A DNA stretch of 64,000 bases, taken from Capitella teleta (lineage: Eukaryota; Annelida; Polychaeta; Capitellidae). The position numbers and the translations under genes were made by a program. Location: contig KB306710.1 of NCBI GenBank assembly GCA_000328365.1, forward strand, positions 149,675 to 213,674, read 5' to 3'. How positions within the stretch are numbered: the first letter of the stretch is position 1; each line of letters starts with the position of its first letter. Under the pieces are notes generated by a model. That model made no database searches and was not told where the DNA came from. It was given only the letters and a program-made list of their open reading frames with translations. This document shows, in pieces, positions 61,951-64,000 of the stretch.

Positions 61951-62157
61951 ATTGAGGAATATACTGATTACAGTACTGGTTATTCGATTAAAATATAAGA
62001 ACTTTGAAAGTTACGTAACGTTTATGGATACAAATAGTTGACACACTTTCTGTGCAGTGTACTCAAAATTATATGACGCAAGTTTTCAAAATCTCCGCAT
62101 TGCGCGGTCATTGAACGACACTGGACATTCTTTGTTCAAGTGATAAATGTAATATGC

Positions 62158-62165
62158 TGACGTCA
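62158..62165. promoter_or_regulatory. CRE palindrome TGACGTCA
   Basis: A second full CREB/ATF palindrome about 630 bp from the one at 61526, on the upstream side of NR4A. The same caution about window-wide frequency applies. Confidence 0.25.
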
Positions 62166-64000
62166 TCGCAAGTACTAAACTGGTTTAGAGTACGATAAAA
62201 GTATACTATTCTTTGATCTAAATAAGGAGACAGCACATACTTGTTGTACACTGAGTATTCCAACGATCAACAATAAATAATTTAAATAAATAAGTTAAAT
62301 TCTCAATCGACGCATTGCTTTAACCGTCCGCAGTATCAAAAGTAACAATTAAATGTTGTTTGAATGGTCTGAATCATGCTTAATCTCTGTCAAATCATGT
62401 TTAATCTGTGTCGAGGGGTTGGTGCGGGTGATATCGACTTGGTTGAAGAAATAGGTAAAGATCGAAGTCTCGATTGTCGATATTAGGTGTCAAGGAAAGC
62501 ACCTGTTGACCCTTCTACGCTGGTGCTTATCATCGATTCTCTTTATTCCACAAATTCAATTCATCGTCGATATTTTCACGATGCAAATTTTAATTGTGGT
62601 ATATGCACGATTAACTCATAGACGGAGCCATCGCTGATTGGACAGCAGTCATGAATTCTGATTTAATCATTGATTAACATCATGCCATGTTATTCGCTTC
62701 TGCTTAACTCCTAAACTTCACGACGCTATTTCACGAAGTAAAAGGCGATTATTGGATAGTGACCGGGACCTTGCACACTGAAATTTTTAGAAAGTATTCA
62801 TTCATTTCATGGCTGTTGACAAACACACAACGTCACTTTAATTGAACAACCTCAGAATATTTATCTCAAGGATGTTGAAGATATCCATTGCTTGATTGCA
62901 GAAAGAGAGAGGTACATCTTAAGATCGCGTACTCAATGTTGTAAGCAAGGGTACTAGTAGTTAATGCATTCCGTTAAAAAAAATACTTAACTGACATTAA
63001 TTTGTGTAAGAAAAATCACCGTTGCAGAAATCCCGATTAGCATGAATATGAACACGATAAGCAGCGCAATTGGGTTAAGTTATAGTTCTTTTGACCACCC
63101 AAAGTGTACCTTTCATTTAGATGATTATATATAGTTTATCTCATCCGTCGACCGACCAATAAAATTATTCGAATCAATCACAGAGGAAATTTCCACCTCA
63201 ACCAAAGTGCATTCGAAAGACGAAACTAATGAAAGCCGGGACTTCAAATAGCGCCTACTTTTCCTTCATATATCAGAGCCATTCTTACGTCATTGGTGGT
63301 TGACTTGTGATGAATACTAGAAAGCATACGTAGAGTACAAACCTCCAGCGATGGCTGAATAAACAGTCAGGTGGGCACACACGCCGCGCGAAACCCCAAC
63401 ATCCCCCAACGGCATAAGGTGTAATCGAACAAACTTAAACTTCAAGAAAGTGACAATACAGACAGAAAACATATTTTAGCCGAACACACCTTGCTTGTAC
63501 TGTTGCGTCATCAACCACAATAGCATTAGTTTGAATTTAACAAGAGCACCTCTGCGAGAAATGAAATTGCATTTCCCATCGACTGAAGTACAAGCGATGC
63601 GCTTTAAGGTGCGTTATGAATTCCAGCGTTTGTGCACAGCGGACAGAGTAAGACAGACTGAAACTGAAGCTGACAGAAAACAAACAATTCTAGAACAAAG
63701 TAGTTGCGGTAATCAGCCGGATTCAGCGCGAGATTCAGGCGCCGCCTGGGAGTCAATCAAAGTTAAAAGCAATTGCGTAACATATCCCTCTACTCCAAGA
63801 GAAAGGAAAAGAAAAGAAAAAACTCAAGTCAATTTTCTAAAACTGACTCTAAATGAAAACGAACAGTAGCCAAGAGTCATTGCAAGAAGCGCATCAGTTT
63901 GAAACAAGTCCAGGGCGTGTTATATTTTGCGATTGAGGAGTTACTGTACTGAGTACATTACCTGAGGCCTGACTGTAGTTTCGATGGTTGTTCATCCGTC

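Larger units (their letters stand above)
61611..64000. other. AT-rich intergenic DNA to window end
   Basis: Holds a (TCTATGG/T)n array (61721-61774), an ATT-rich low-complexity run (61855-61945) and a TGACGTCA at 62158. A 124-codon open frame at 63495-63869 is Lys/Arg/Glu-rich at its end but has no recognisable domain and no sign of conservation. Confidence 0.45.

Noticed and set aside
63495-63869. 124-codon plus-strand frame at the window end
   Set aside because: Not recognised, composition like random AT-rich DNA, and no splice or conservation evidence.
1-64000. Searched for retroviral or other capsid-bearing elements and CRISPR-like arrays
   Set aside because: No LTR pairs, gag-pol-like or capsid/envelope-like segments were recognised, and the tandem arrays have no unique spacers.

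Overview
This is a piece of animal nuclear DNA. The protein-coding signal is split into exons with clean GT-AG borders, the intergenic space is large and AT-rich, and it carries LINE and tRNA-derived SINE copies, microsatellites and minisatellites. An NR4A nuclear receptor points to a bilaterian. Its DNA-binding domain and A-box read like single-copy invertebrate (NR4A/HR38) proteins, so a marine or other invertebrate is likely; the phylum cannot be fixed from the sequence. Many introns are very short, about 49 to 78 bp, while intergenic distances reach 28 kb. No retrovirus-like or other capsid-bearing element was recognised.

Four genes are supported, each from exons joined by hand with conserved reading phase. 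(1) 2188-3497 (+): a 162-residue protein with four EF-hands, 4 coding exons. (2) 31798-37983 (+): a K+-dependent Na+/Ca2+ exchanger of the SLC24 (NCKX) family, closest by eye to NCKX3/4, about 798 residues in 12 coding exons, with a very long acidic cytosolic loop. (3) 40325-41264 (-): a secreted 296-residue protein of unknown family, with a six-cysteine N-terminal part followed by 14 gapless 11-residue Lys/Ala/Glu repeats. (4) 50922-55107 (-): the NR4A orphan nuclear receptor, up to 764 residues in 9 coding exons, with an N-terminal extension supplied by two upstream exons.

Layout. 1-2.2 kb: a 56-bp tandem array and upstream sequence. 2.2-3.5 kb: EF-hand gene. 3.5-31.8 kb: gene-poor, with two CR1/L2-like LINE remnants (4.7-5.6 and 7.2-7.6 kb), a 26-bp minisatellite (8.5 kb), a dispersed repeat family (9.1, 16.1, 17.3 kb), SINEs (11.4, 22.6, 30.0 kb) and a long (TTTG)n tract (24.9 kb). 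31.8-38.8 kb: NCKX. 40.1-41.3 kb: the undecad-repeat gene. 41.3-50 kb: a 34-bp minisatellite, two SINEs with clear target-site duplications, a third short nested copy and a 26-bp array. 49.8-55.1 kb: NR4A. 55.1-64 kb: upstream of NR4A, with AT-rich tandem repeats, a GC-rich island at 60.5-61.6 kb and no gene I can support.

The genes do not form an operon or obvious pathway. Three touch calcium or cAMP biology by family knowledge (EF-hand sensor, Ca2+ extruder, immediate-early receptor), but nothing in the sequence shows that their proximity matters. The observations most worth following are the undecad-repeat secreted protein, a strong 3' splice acceptor 0-31 nt before the ATG in all four genes (which would fit spliced-leader trans-splicing), and a marked excess of the CRE palindrome TGACGTCA.
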